A stretch of DNA of 64,000 nucleotides from Fimbriimonadaceae bacterium (GCA_022843485.1 JALHNM010000007.1:38196-102195), one strand, 5' to 3'; counted from the stretch's first letter, positions 34,861 through 43,643 are shown. Numbers and translations: made by a program. The notes: generated from the sequence alone by a model not told the origin.

Positions 34861-36078
34861 ATGGTCAAACACACACTTGAGAACGGCGTGCGCGTCCTCG
34901 TTGAACCGGTCGGGCACGTGGGCTCGGTCAGTATCGGCCTCTGGTGCCGGACGGGAAGCGCCGACGAGACCCCTTCTGAAGCCGGTATCACCCACCTGAT
35001 CGAGCACATGCTCTTCAAGGGCACCGCCCGCCGCACCGCGAGGGAGATCGCGGAGGCCATCGAGGGGCGCGGCGGGAACCTGAACGCTTTCACCGACAAA
35101 GAGCAGACCTGCTATTACTGCCGGGTTCTGGCCTCGGACGTCGAGGTGGCGGTGGACGTGCTCACGGACATGATGACGGGCTCGCTCATCGCGCCGGAGG
35201 AGCTCGAGCGGGAGAAGGGGGTGGTGCTCGAGGAGATCAAGCGGGGCGAGGACGAGCCGGGTGACCATGTGCACGACCTTCACCTCCAGGGCCTTTGGCC
35301 GGACCATGTGCTCGGGAGATCGGTGATCGGGACCGGGGAGTCGGTGAGCTCGTTCGAACGCGACCACTTGACGGGCTACATCGGGCGCCGGTACACGGGC
35401 GGGAACGTGCTGCTGGCGGCGGCGGGCAACGTCGACCCCGTGGCCGTGCAGCGGCTCGCGGAGGAGAAGCTCGCGGGTCTCTCTCCCTCGAACGGTTCGG
35501 TGGAGCTTCCCCGCCCGGCCACCCGGCCCGGACGGGACCTGATCGCGAAGGAGGTCGAGCAGGTCCACTTTTGCATCGGCACGGAGGGAGTGGGGGTCCA
35601 CGACGACGACCTCTTCCCTGCCGCGCTGCTCGACGGGATCGTCGGCAGCGGGATGAGCAGCCGGCTCTTCCAGGAGGTTCGCGAACGACGGGGCCTGGCG
35701 TACTCGGTGGGGAGCTACAACCTTCTCTACTCGTGCGGGGGCGCGTTCACCGTCTACGGCGGCACGGGCCTGAAGACTTGGCCGGAGGTGCAGGAGGTCG
35801 TGGACCGCGAGCTCGCCCAGCTCGCGACGGACGGACCGACCAAGGAGGAGCTAGACCGCGTCAAGAGCTATCTCTCCGGAACTCTCGCCCTCTCACTTGA
35901 AGGGATGAGCAGCCGGATGATGCGCATGGCCCGGAGCGAGATCCACTACGGCCGTGAGATCCCGCTCAGCGAGACGCTGGCCAAGATCGAGGCGGTCACG
36001 CTCGGCGAGGTGACTGAGTTGGCCCGGCGGCTGTTCGCCCCGGAGGCCCGTCGAGTCACGGCCATCGGGCCGTTCTAG
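34861..36078 (+). CDS. M16 family zinc metallopeptidase
   Basis: 405 residues, the usual size of a single-chain bacterial M16B peptidase. The inverted zinc motif HLIEHMLFKG (HxxEH) is near residue 43, with GGNLNAFTDKEQTCYYC after it and the third ligand glutamate in REKGVVLEEIKRGEDEP. RERRGLAYSVGSYN is the C-terminal-domain signature. These enzymes degrade peptides, sometimes signal peptides. Followed after four bases by a histidine kinase gene. Confidence 0.93.
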   Translation: MVKHTLENGVRVLVEPVGHVGSVSIGLWCRTGSADETPSEAGITHLIEHMLFKGTARRTAREIAEAIEGRGGNLNAFTDKEQTCYYCRVLASDVEVAVDVLTDMMTGSLIAPEELEREKGVVLEEIKRGEDEPGDHVHDLHLQGLWPDHVLGRSVIGTGESVSSFERDHLTGYIGRRYTGGNVLLAAAGNVDPVAVQRLAEEKLAGLSPSNGSVELPRPATRPGRDLIAKEVEQVHFCIGTEGVGVHDDDLFPAALLDGIVGSGMSSRLFQEVRERRGLAYSVGSYNLLYSCGGAFTVYGGTGLKTWPEVQEVVDRELAQLATDGPTKEELDRVKSYLSGTLALSLEGMSSRMMRMARSEIHYGREIPLSETLAKIEAVTLGEVTELARRLFAPEARRVTAIGPF

Positions 36079-36082
36079 CCCC

Positions 36083-37678
36083 ATGCGCCCGGCCCCCGAG
36101 CCCCGTTCGCTCGACGAGGCGTTCGCTTCCGCCCCGAACGAGGCCGAGGCGTTGCGGGCCGGGGTCGGGTGGATCGCGACCCGGAGTCGGGCCGATGCGT
36201 GCGACCTCTTCGAACGGCAGCCGAGTGGGGGGCTGCTGCTGCGCGTGAGCACGGCGCACTCGGAACTGGAAGGGCGGCTACAGATGGCGCGAGGGGTGGG
36301 GGTCACGGGACAGGCCCTCGAACTCGCTCGGGCGGTGGTCGTGCCGAGCGACCTGCGGAACGACCCGCGCTATGCTCTGCCCCCCGGGCTGAGGGAGCCG
36401 GACTACCTGGCTGCGATCGGGCTGCCGGTCGCGAACGGAGGCGGGTCGATGGGGGCGCTGCTCGTGCGGCGTCTGCATAAGTGGGTGCCGACCCCCGGCG
36501 AGGTGGCCTTGCTCGAGCGCTCGGCGCTTGAGTTCGCCTTGGCCTGGCGGGTGTACCGCGGGGCGTTCGACGCGGGGTCGCACAACGACCGTCTCAACGT
36601 CCTCACCGAGGTCACGGACACGCTCACGGGGACGCCCTACCTCGAGGAGATCCTGCAACACCTCGTCAACCTTACGGCCCGGCGGTTCAACTACGTCGTC
36701 GTGAGCCTCCGGCTGCTCGACGCCCCTCGCCAGCACCTCGTTCTCAGGGCGGCGTACTCGACGCAGCGAGCCTATCCCAAGCGTCCCGTGATCGCCCTTG
36801 GCGAGTCGATCGCGGGGAAGGTCATCCAGCGGGGGCGGCTCATGGTCGTGCAGGACGTGCAGACCGACGCCGAGTTCATCGGGCACGACCTCGCCGTCGA
36901 GCACGGGCTGAGGAGCATGGTCTGTGTCCCGCTCAAGCTCTACAACCGGGCGGTCGGGGTGATGAGTTGCTACACGGCGGAGGTGCGGGAGTTCCCGCGG
37001 GACGAGTTGGCGACACTCGAGACGATCGCCAAGCAGGCCGCCGTCAGCATCGAGCACGCCAAGCTCCAGGTCCGCGACACGCTCATGCAGGAGATGCACC
37101 ACCGGGTGAAGAACAACCTGCAGCAGGTCGCGTCGCTGCTGCGGCTCCAGATCCGGCACAGCCATTATCGGTCGGTGGAGGAGGCGCTCGGCGACTCGCT
37201 CGGGCGGATCGAGGCGATCGCGGCCGTTCACGAGCTGCTGAGCCGGGAGGACCTCGACCTGGTGAGCCTTCGCTCGGTCTCGGAGACCCTCGTCCAGCAC
37301 CAGCAGCAGTCGTTCCTCCCGCCGGGCAAGAAGGTGGGGTTCTCGGTGCGGGGGGACGACGTGTTCTTGAACACGACCCAGGCGACGCAGGTGGCACTCG
37401 TGCTGAACGAGCTCATCCAGAACGCGGTGACGCACGGGTTCCGCACGAGCGACGAGGGTGAGGTGCACGTGACGATCGAGGACCGGGAAGGGCTCGTGGG
37501 AGTTTGGGTGAGCAACGACGGGGACCCGTTGCCGAAGCCGTTCGACGCGCGGACGGGGCGGCTGGGGCTGCAGATCGTGGAGGGCCTGAGCCGTGCCCTG
37601 GGGGGGACGTTCAAGCTGGAGGAGCGGTTGGGGTGGACCGTCTCAGAGCTCACGTTCCTCCGCACGACGGGGGAGTGA
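36083..37678 (+). CDS. Two-GAF sensor histidine kinase (HisKA_2 type)
   Basis: 531 residues, no membrane segment, so it acts in the cytoplasm. GAF 1 spans about 25-170 and GAF 2 about 190-340 (VVSLRLLDAPRQHLVLRAAY, GLRSMVCVPLKLYNRAVGVM). The kinase part starts with MHHRVKNNLQQVASLLRLQ, the HisKA_2/HWE-like phosphoacceptor histidine. The ATPase N-box is VLNELIQNAVTHGF and the end is GRLGLQIVEGLSRALGG. It resembles PdtaS/EutW-type kinases that often signal to RNA-binding ANTAR regulators. No response regulator gene is adjacent. Probably co-transcribed with M16. Confidence 0.92.
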   Translation: MRPAPEPRSLDEAFASAPNEAEALRAGVGWIATRSRADACDLFERQPSGGLLLRVSTAHSELEGRLQMARGVGVTGQALELARAVVVPSDLRNDPRYALPPGLREPDYLAAIGLPVANGGGSMGALLVRRLHKWVPTPGEVALLERSALEFALAWRVYRGAFDAGSHNDRLNVLTEVTDTLTGTPYLEEILQHLVNLTARRFNYVVVSLRLLDAPRQHLVLRAAYSTQRAYPKRPVIALGESIAGKVIQRGRLMVVQDVQTDAEFIGHDLAVEHGLRSMVCVPLKLYNRAVGVMSCYTAEVREFPRDELATLETIAKQAAVSIEHAKLQVRDTLMQEMHHRVKNNLQQVASLLRLQIRHSHYRSVEEALGDSLGRIEAIAAVHELLSREDLDLVSLRSVSETLVQHQQQSFLPPGKKVGFSVRGDDVFLNTTQATQVALVLNELIQNAVTHGFRTSDEGEVHVTIEDREGLVGVWVSNDGDPLPKPFDARTGRLGLQIVEGLSRALGGTFKLEERLGWTVSELTFLRTTGE

Positions 37679-37680
37679 GG

Positions 37681-37708
37681 CTCGCGGGCCGGGAGGCCCG
37701 CGCTCCGG
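37681..37708. repeat. Palindromic repeat (GCGGGCC...GGCCCGC)
   Basis: CGCGGGCCGGGAGGCCCGCG lies right after the histidine kinase stop and is followed by CTCCGGG. The same unit, with the same CTCCGGG tail, is seen near 38205. It may act as a terminator. Confidence 0.65.
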
Positions 37709-37757
37709 GTTGCTTCTGGGGGAGCTTCATGGCTCCGTTTCGCGCCACAATTGGGAC

Positions 37758-38069
37758 GTGGGACAGTTCCTGCCCGACGTTTCGATTAACGCGGTAGACC
37801 GGGCCGAGGCGGTGGCCTACTACAGAAAGGTCTTCAGTCTTCAGTTGGGGCGCGAGGGTGAGCACTGGACGGAGTTGCTCGCGGGTCCCTTCCGGTTCTT
37901 CGTTTGCGACGACGGCATGCCAAGCGGGATGTTCGCCTACGCCGCCGAAGACCCCGCCGCGACCGTCCGCGCGATGCTGGAGGCGGGAGGCAAGGTGATC
38001 AAGGAGACCGAGGGCGAGACGTTCGTGACAGACGCCTACGGGATCACGGTCTGCGTCGAGTCGGCCTGA
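37758..38069 (+). CDS. Small VOC/glyoxalase-fold protein
   Basis: 103 residues from a GTG (37758). The pattern AVDRAEAVAYYRKVFSLQLG, then ELLAGPFRFFVCDDGMPSG and DPAATVRAMLEAGGKVIKE, ending DAYGITVCVE, fits a vicinal-oxygen-chelate domain. The typical metal residues are not all visible, so it could be a binding protein. Start chosen because the longer frame upstream runs into the palindromic repeat. Confidence 0.75.
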   Translation: MGQFLPDVSINAVDRAEAVAYYRKVFSLQLGREGEHWTELLAGPFRFFVCDDGMPSGMFAYAAEDPAATVRAMLEAGGKVIKETEGETFVTDAYGITVCVESA

Positions 38070-38167
38070 GCCCCCGTCACCCAGGCCCAGCTCGCCCTGG
38101 CTCAGAGCCGGGTCCATTGCTCGACGGTACTCTGGGCGGGTTGGGGGTTGGCTCTTCGGATAGGCTC

Positions 38168-38228
38168 CCGGGTGCGGGCTGAAAGCCCGCGGACCGGGAT
38201 CCGGGCCCGGAGGCCCGCGCTCCGGGGC
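38168..38228. repeat. Two palindromic repeat units (GCGGGCTGAAAGCCCGC, GGGCCCGGAGGCCCGC)
   Basis: GTGCGGGCTGAAAGCCCGCGG, then GGGATCCGGGCCCGGAGGCCCGCGCTCCGG. These belong to the same class as the repeats near 8550 and 37685. The 38070-38302 gap holds nothing else recognisable. Confidence 0.7.
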
Positions 38229-38302
38229 GCCCGGGTCGCATTCCCAGGCCGGGGGCCGGTGGGGGCTGTACAATGGACTCCAGACGAAGGAGTCAACGAA
38301 CC

Positions 38303-39826
38303 ATGAGCGCTACCCTCATCCACCCCACCGAGACCGGGTTGACGGTCAAGAACTGCATCGACGGCGAATGGGTCGGGAGCGACCGAACGTTCCAGAGCCT
38401 GAACCCGGCGAACCGGGACCACGTGGTCGCCACGGTGCCGCAGACGAGCAAGGAGCAGGTCGAGGCCGCCGTCGCCGCCGCCCGCCGGGCCTTCTCGTCC
38501 TGGCGCGAGCTGAGCTGGGTGAAGCGCGCCGAGTACATCGACAACCTCTCCCAGCTCATCAAGCGCGACCTCGAGCAGCTCTCGCGGCTCGTGACCATCG
38601 AGTGCGGAAAACCGATCAACGAGGGCCGGGCCGACGTGGTCGAGGCGCTCCACATGGCGCAGTACATGGCCGGGCACGGGCGGCTGCCCTACGGCCAGGT
38701 CATAAGCAGCGAGATCGCGGCCAAGGACGCCTACATCATCCGCAAGCCGAAGGGCGTGGTCGGGATTATCACCCCCTGGAACTTCCCCTTCGCCATCCCG
38801 CTCTGGGGCATCCTTCCGGCCGTGCTCGGCGGCAACACCGTCGTCTTCAAGCCCAGCGAGGAGACTCCGGTCATGGGGCATAAGCTGGCCGAGCTCTTCG
38901 AGGAGGCGGGCTTCCCGGCGGGCGTGATCAACACGGTCCACGGCAACGGCGAGGAGACCGGCGCCGCGATGACCGGGAGCGAAGGCGTCGACGTCATCGT
39001 CTTCACCGGCTCGCGGGCGGTCGGCTCGCTCATCAAGCGCACGGCGGTGGCGGGCGAGACCCATAAGTTCGTGGCGACCGAGCTCGGCGGCAAGAACGCG
39101 GTCATGGTGCTCGAGGACGCCGACCTCGACATCGCCGTGAACGCGGGGGTGCTGAGCGCCTTTAAGACCAGCGGCCAGCGCTGCGTGTCGTCGAACCGGA
39201 TCATCGTCGATAAGAAGGTCATCGACGCCTACACGGAGCGGTTCGTCGAGAAGGTCAAGCGGATCAAGGTGGGCGACGGGCTGGAGGAGGACACCTTCAT
39301 GGGCCCGCTCATCTCGCAAGAGGGCGTGGCGAAGTGGCACCACCACAACCGGATGGCGGTCGAGGAGGGCGGCGAGGTGCTCGTCGAGGGGCACGAGGTG
39401 ACCGACGGGCCGCTCGCCCGCGGGAACTTCGTGACGCCGTTCGTGTACCGCTTCCGCGACTACAAGGAGAACACCTTCTGCCTGCGCGAGGAAGCCTTCA
39501 GCCCCCACACCTGCATCATCGGCTGCGACGGGATGGAGGACGCGGTGCGGATCTATAACGACACCGACTATGGGCTGGCGATGGCCGTTATCACCGAGGA
39601 CTACCGCAAGTGGCGCTGGGTCCGCGACCACGCCGACTATGGGCTGGGCTACGTGAACCTGCCGTCGATCGGCGCCGAGGTGCACCTGCCGTTCGGCGGC
39701 GTCAAGGCCAGCGGCAACGGCCACCCGGCGGCGGAGACGGCGCTCGACTACCTGACCCACCGGGTCGCCTTCACGGTGAACCATGCGAGGGAGATCGTGA
39801 TGGCGCAGGGGTTGACGACGCTCTGA
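38303..39826 (+). CDS. Aldehyde dehydrogenase (NAD(P)+-dependent)
   Basis: 507 residues from the ATG at 38303, with AAGGAG upstream. ALDH motifs: GIITPWNFPFAIPLWGILPA, VVFKPSEETPVMG, GVDVIVFTGSRAVG (nucleotide loop), ATELGGKNAVMVLEDADLD with the general-base Glu, and KTSGQRCVSSNR with the nucleophile Cys, then REEAFSPHTCIIG. Closest in style to broad semialdehyde dehydrogenases of the succinate-semialdehyde/ketoglutarate-semialdehyde type. Substrate not assignable. Single gene. Confidence 0.93.
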   Translation: MSATLIHPTETGLTVKNCIDGEWVGSDRTFQSLNPANRDHVVATVPQTSKEQVEAAVAAARRAFSSWRELSWVKRAEYIDNLSQLIKRDLEQLSRLVTIECGKPINEGRADVVEALHMAQYMAGHGRLPYGQVISSEIAAKDAYIIRKPKGVVGIITPWNFPFAIPLWGILPAVLGGNTVVFKPSEETPVMGHKLAELFEEAGFPAGVINTVHGNGEETGAAMTGSEGVDVIVFTGSRAVGSLIKRTAVAGETHKFVATELGGKNAVMVLEDADLDIAVNAGVLSAFKTSGQRCVSSNRIIVDKKVIDAYTERFVEKVKRIKVGDGLEEDTFMGPLISQEGVAKWHHHNRMAVEEGGEVLVEGHEVTDGPLARGNFVTPFVYRFRDYKENTFCLREEAFSPHTCIIGCDGMEDAVRIYNDTDYGLAMAVITEDYRKWRWVRDHADYGLGYVNLPSIGAEVHLPFGGVKASGNGHPAAETALDYLTHRVAFTVNHAREIVMAQGLTTL

Positions 39827-39884
39827 GGCCAGGCTCCCCCTCTCCCTCAGTGCGGGGGAGGGGGGCAAGGGGCAGGGGACGACC

Positions 39885-40478
39885 ATGGCGCTCCCGGACA
39901 ACGGACGGTTCTCCCTCCAGCGTATGATCGACGCTGTGGAGAAGGTTCGGCGAAGGCTGCTCGCGGCGACGGCGGCCCTTGAGGCGGCGGGCGTGCCCTA
40001 TGCCGTGCTCGGGGGGAACGCGGTGGCAGCTTGGGTCACGACCGTGGACGAGGCGGCCGTGCGCAACACGCGGGACGTGGACGTCCTCCTTCGCCGGGAC
40101 GACTTCGAATCGGCCAAAGTGGCCCTCGAGGGAGCGGGGTTTGTGCACCGGCGGGCGGCCGGGATCGACCTGTTCCTCGACGGCCCTGGGGCAAGCGCCC
40201 GCGACGCCGTGCATATCGTGTTCGCGAACGAGATCGTCAAGGCGGGCGAGGCCCTGCCGAGCCCAGACGTCGACGAGAGCACCCAGGCCGACGGCTTCCG
40301 GATCATCGACCTCGACGCCCTCGTCCGCGTCAAGCTCACCGCCTGGCGCGACAAAGACCGCGTCCACCTCCGCGACCTCATCGACGTCGGCCTCCTGTCC
40401 CGCGAGTCCGCGCCGTCCCTCCCGCCCGAACTCCTCAGCCGCCTCGGCTCGCTCTTCGAAGACGCTCCCCCCGAGTGA
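39885..40478 (+). CDS. Nucleotidyltransferase-fold protein, AbiEii/MNT-like
   Basis: 197 residues. AGVPYAVLGGNAVAAWV, then AVRNTRDVDVLLRRDDFES give the pol-beta nucleotidyltransferase GG...DxD core, and RIIDLDALVRVKLTAWRDKD is typical of AbiEii/AbiGii-like or DUF6036-like proteins. Such proteins can be toxins of type IV toxin-antitoxin pairs, or stand alone. No matching antitoxin gene is next to it. The start is the ATG with AGGGGAC upstream; a second ATG at codon 14 is possible. Confidence 0.75.
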   Translation: MALPDNGRFSLQRMIDAVEKVRRRLLAATAALEAAGVPYAVLGGNAVAAWVTTVDEAAVRNTRDVDVLLRRDDFESAKVALEGAGFVHRRAAGIDLFLDGPGASARDAVHIVFANEIVKAGEALPSPDVDESTQADGFRIIDLDALVRVKLTAWRDKDRVHLRDLIDVGLLSRESAPSLPPELLSRLGSLFEDAPPE

Positions 40479-40503
40479 GCTATCCGCTAGCGACCACGGT
40501 GAT

Positions 40504-40645
40504 CGGGTGGCCTGGGTGTTGCCCGCTCGAGGCTCAGTCCAGGGCCGCAGCCAGAGGCTTGAACCCTTGGGGCAACGGGGATTCGAGTGTTCGCCGAGAA
40601 CCGGGCTGAGCGGGCACGATCCCTCCCGCTCAACCCGGCCACCCG
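40504..40645. mobile_element. MITE-like element, copy 1 (142 bp)
   Basis: Starts CGGGTGGCCTGGG and ends AACCCGGCCACCCG, so its ends are a perfect nine-base inverted pair (CGGGTGGCC / GGCCACCCG). The right half contains CCGAGAACCGGGCTGAGCGG and an inner hairpin GAGCGGG...CCCGCTC. It has no coding capacity. Its right half is nearly the same as that of the copy at 43389. It accounts for much of the 318-base gap here. Confidence 0.6.
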
Positions 40646-40678
40646 TCGTGGTATCCTCGATCAAGGTTTCGGGAGGAA

Positions 40679-40697
40679 CCGGGGTGCACAAGACATC
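40679..40697 (-). repeat. Short hairpin repeat (CCGGGGTGxxxGTCTTGTGCACCCCGG family)
   Basis: CCGGGGTGCACAAGACATC is one arm plus loop of a small dispersed repeat, here in reverse orientation. Other copies are at 43362, 44471, 44857 and 60810, plus fragments at 42036 and 43590. Confidence 0.55.
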
Positions 40698-40796
40698 AGA
40701 GGGTGTCGCACGGGGGTGCTTGTCGGCGCGTGGCCGGCGGCGGGTGGCCTTCGAGCGTCACAAACCGAAGCGCCTTGTCCAAAACTGTGGGGTCGC

Positions 40797-41684
40797 TCAG
40801 CCGAGCACCGGGCGGAGGTGTTGGTAGATCCAGGTTTCGATGGGTGTTGAAAGCAGGTTCTCCGCTTTACGTGGGCCGGGGCTCGTTCGGCTCAAACGGG
40901 CGATGCCGGCCGACATCTGGTTGAGGGCGTCCGCCGCCCCTTCGGAAAGACCCGCCTTGAGCATGGCGGCCTTGGCCTCCTCATCCGTCACGACCACGGC
41001 TTGGACGGCGTGACCAGTCACTTGGGTTACGGCTTCGGCCACGTCGGCGAAGGTGAGATCGCGCGGCCCGCCGAGGTTGACGATCTGAGTGCCACTTGGT
41101 GCCGGGCCCAAGAGCCGGCCGGCGACCATGGCGGCGATGTCCGCCGGGTCGTTCCATGGCGCAGCCACGGACAGAGGGACGCTGGTGGGAAGGACCCCTT
41201 GTTTCATCGCCTCTATGTTCATCATCAAGTTAGTGTAGAAGTAGCCGGGCCGCAGGTGGGTGACCGGCAGCCCATCGAACATCTGCTCGACCTCGCCAAG
41301 CCCACCGATGAAGCCCATGTCGGGCTCGCCGGCGCCGATGCTGCTCTGAAACACGTTGTGCGCGATGCCGTTCGCTCGTGCGGCGTTAGCCATTACCTCA
41401 CCTTTAGCGCGAATCTCACCGATGGGGTCGGGGGCGACGTAGTTGGACGGCACAACCCAGTAGGCAGCCTGCACCCCTTCAGTGGCCCGTCGGACAAAGT
41501 CGAGATCGCTCAGGTCACCGACCTGGACATCGACTGCCTCTCGAACGTCGGCGTCAAGCTTGGCCGGGTCGCGGACCAAAAGCATCGGCCGGACTCCCGC
41601 TCGGATTAAGTGGCGGGTCACATGGGTGCCGATGTGACCGGTCGGAGTGGTCACGGCGATCTTGGGCTGCCAGGGGACGAGCAT
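40797..41684 (-). CDS. NmrA-like NAD(P)-binding Rossmann protein
   Basis: 295 residues. The N-terminal KIAVTTPTGHIGTHVTRHLI gives a TGxxGxxV dinucleotide-binding loop of atypical short-chain dehydrogenases (NmrA/TMR family). AAYWVVPSNYVAPDP and THLRPGYFYTNLMMNIEAMK are also family features. Members act as redox sensors or quinone/azo reductases. No catalytic YxxxK is clear. It stands alone between two MITE-like elements. Confidence 0.87.
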   Translation of the reverse strand: MLVPWQPKIAVTTPTGHIGTHVTRHLIRAGVRPMLLVRDPAKLDADVREAVDVQVGDLSDLDFVRRATEGVQAAYWVVPSNYVAPDPIGEIRAKGEVMANAARANGIAHNVFQSSIGAGEPDMGFIGGLGEVEQMFDGLPVTHLRPGYFYTNLMMNIEAMKQGVLPTSVPLSVAAPWNDPADIAAMVAGRLLGPAPSGTQIVNLGGPRDLTFADVAEAVTQVTGHAVQAVVVTDEEAKAAMLKAGLSEGAADALNQMSAGIARLSRTSPGPRKAENLLSTPIETWIYQHLRPVLG

Positions 41685-41900
41685 GTAGCGATAAAGCCTC
41701 CGGCCGCCGTTCTGGTTCCTGCTCTGGCGCTAACGGTCCAGAACCGTAGACCTTCAGGGCGCATGGCCGGGTTGGACTTGGGGCGGATGGCCCGGACTGG
41801 GTGGACTGGAGCCGCGAGGGCCCCGGGGGGGTACGCGCCATCTCCCTGGACGCGAGCCACGGGCCAGGCGCTCGCCACTGGCAACCCTGTGTGCTCCGGG

Positions 41901-42060
41901 CGGGTGGCCTGGTTATGGCCCGGCGCGTGGCCGGGGCCGGTTGTGGCCCGGCTCGTGGTTGGGTCAAAGGCCGTGGCCAGGGGCACGAGCACTTACCGCA
42001 ACAAGGGTCCGAGGGTTCCCCGAGAACCGGAGTGAGGTCTCGTGCACCCCGTCTGGGTGG
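41901..42060. mobile_element. MITE-like element, copy 2 (degenerate right end)
   Basis: Starts CGGGTGGCCTGGTTATGGCC, the same 20 bases as copy 3 (43389). It contains GGCCAGGGGCACGAGCACTT and AGGGTTCCCCGAGAACCGG, matching the inside of the other copies. The right end is altered (CGTCTGGGTGGCC), so the terminal inverted pair is lost. It lies in the 428-base gap before the secreted gene at 42113, in which I see no gene. Confidence 0.5.
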
Positions 42061-42112
42061 CCCAAGTCGGGGGTGCGCCAGATCCTGCCCTATACTGAGG
42101 GCGGAGATCCGC

Positions 42113-43273
42113 ATGAAACCCCTTCGCCCCAAAACCGTCGTCGTCGTCTCGGGCCTGGCTCTGGTGGGGCCGGCCGCGTTGCTGGCCTCGCCCGCCGTCA
42201 GCCAGGTCGGCGGGACGCTGCCAGCCTTCGTCCAGCTTCAGCCCTCCTTTCCCGGAACGACCCAGACCGGCAGTTCGAGCGTCTCGGGCGTGTCCAGTGC
42301 CAGACAGGTCATGGGGAGCGACGACGGGGTCAGCCCACGCTTGAGCGTCGAGGGCCGTACAACCACCATCGGCTACGGCCGGCCCACGATCGGGGTCACC
42401 CAAGGCAACGGCTGGGCCTACTTGATGGGCTCGGACGAGACCACCTTCGGCCACTCGCTGATCTGGAACGCAGGTGCACCGATGCGGTTCGGCGCAGAGA
42501 CCGCACTCGGCTTGAGCGGGTACCAGGAGTACATGCGGTTCGCTCCCAACGGCAACGTCGGCATCGGGACTCAGAATCCGGTCAACCCGCTGAGTGTTCA
42601 AGGTAACGCCGACTTTGTCAGGGGACGCGTCGCCTTGTTCCCTAACAGTGAGATGGGCAACCTCAGCGTCTTCGACCAGAACTTGAGGCAGCTCGCTTAC
42701 ATCACTGGTAACGCCGGCGAGCCAGGTTCCGGAGTGGTTGGCGTGCCCGCGCCCGGTACCGGCCAAGCCCGGGGCGCATTTTTGTGGCGAGCGAGTGAGC
42801 AGCGTGCCGCGATATTCGCGGACGTCAAGAACTTCGTCGAGCCTTCGCGTTCGGACGCCACCAAGGACTACTGGTACGCGTCCTTGGAGGGCCCGGAGGC
42901 GGCGATGTACACGCGCGGCCGTGCCCGGCTGGTCGGGGGCAAGGCGGTCGTGACGCTACCGCCCCACTTCGTCGAGATGATGGCGGAAGGGTCGGACACG
43001 GTTCTCCTGACCCCGCGCGGCGATTCGGCGCGCGGGCTTTGGGCAGGAGAGATCGAGGGCGGCCGCTTTGTGGTGCGCGAAGTCGGCGGGGGGAGTCGAT
43101 CCTACCGCTTCGACTGGGAAGTGAAGGCGGTTCGCCGCGGGTTTGAAGACTATAAGGTCGAGCGTCCCTGGACCGACCGCCCCGCGAACACCCCTGACCG
43201 TCAGCGGCTATGGAACGAGAGGGTGCAGATGCTGCGAAGCCGGGGCATCGAGCCCCAGCGCAGTCTTCCTTAA
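42113..43273 (+). CDS. Secreted tail-fibre-like protein
   Basis: 386 residues from the ATG at 42113, preceded by GGAG. A signal-type segment VVVVSGLALVGPAALLASPA precedes a Ser/Thr/Gln-rich stretch. The middle holds the fibre-type motif APNGNVGIGTQNPVNPLSV. The C-terminal ~150 residues (SLEGPEAAMYTRGRARLVGG, AVVTLPPHFVEMMAEGSDTV, LLTPRG, RFVVREVGGG) match the end domain seen in many large bacterial surface and tail-fibre-like proteins. Probably a surface adhesin or fibre. It ends in a strong hairpin. Confidence 0.78.
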   Translation: MKPLRPKTVVVVSGLALVGPAALLASPAVSQVGGTLPAFVQLQPSFPGTTQTGSSSVSGVSSARQVMGSDDGVSPRLSVEGRTTTIGYGRPTIGVTQGNGWAYLMGSDETTFGHSLIWNAGAPMRFGAETALGLSGYQEYMRFAPNGNVGIGTQNPVNPLSVQGNADFVRGRVALFPNSEMGNLSVFDQNLRQLAYITGNAGEPGSGVVGVPAPGTGQARGAFLWRASEQRAAIFADVKNFVEPSRSDATKDYWYASLEGPEAAMYTRGRARLVGGKAVVTLPPHFVEMMAEGSDTVLLTPRGDSARGLWAGEIEGGRFVVREVGGGSRSYRFDWEVKAVRRGFEDYKVERPWTDRPANTPDRQRLWNERVQMLRSRGIEPQRSLP

Positions 43274-43287
43274 AGCCTATCTCGCTT

Positions 43288-43317
43288 CGCCGGGTGCCAG
43301 TCCCTTGGCACCCGGCG
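43288..43317 (+). terminator. 12-bp hairpin after the tail-fibre-like gene
   Basis: CGCCGGGTGCCA pairs perfectly with TGGCACCCGGCG around GTCCCT, starting 15 bases after the stop. No T-run, so either a non-canonical terminator or an mRNA-end stabiliser. Confidence 0.6.
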
Positions 43318-43361
43318 CTCGAAGACACCAGAGTCAGAACGTGCTGCACGCAGGCGCGTGG

Positions 43362-43388
43362 CCGGGGTGATGTCTTGTGCCCCCCCGG
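43362..43388 (+). repeat. Short hairpin repeat
   Basis: CCGGGGTGATGTCTTGTGCC followed by CCCCCGG. Stem CCGGGG / CCCCGG with an ATGTCTTG-containing loop. It touches the left end of MITE-like copy 3. Confidence 0.6.
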
Positions 43389-43544
43389 CGGGTGGCCTGG
43401 TTATGGCCACTGCCTGTGGCAGGGTGACGCGGCTGGCTCTAGGCCATAGCCAGGGGCTCGGGCACTTGCAGCAGTGAGGGTTCGAGTGTTCCATGAGAAC
43501 CGGGCTGAGCGGGCACGATCCATCCCGCTCAACCCGGCCACCCG
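43389..43544. mobile_element. MITE-like element, copy 3 (156 bp)
   Basis: Begins CGGGTGGCCTGGTTATGGCC and ends CAACCCGGCCACCCG. The nine-base ends are perfect inverted repeats. The inner part has AGCCAGGGGCTCGGGCACTT, AGGGTTCGAGTGTTCCATGA and GAACCGGGCTGAGCGGGCAC. Only a few scattered differences separate its right half from copy 1. It has no coding capacity. Confidence 0.6.
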
Positions 43545-43643
43545 TCGTGTGCCCCGTGGGACAGACGCAGGGCACCACAAGCGACGGGGACACAAGACAC
43601 CTACGCTGGTGCCACTCGGAATCGCTGTGGTACTCTAAACTGA

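Noticed and set aside
43460..43500. tRNA-like T-arm (GGGTTCGAG...) in the MITE-like element
   Set aside because: No acceptor stem, anticodon arm or D-arm can be formed around it.
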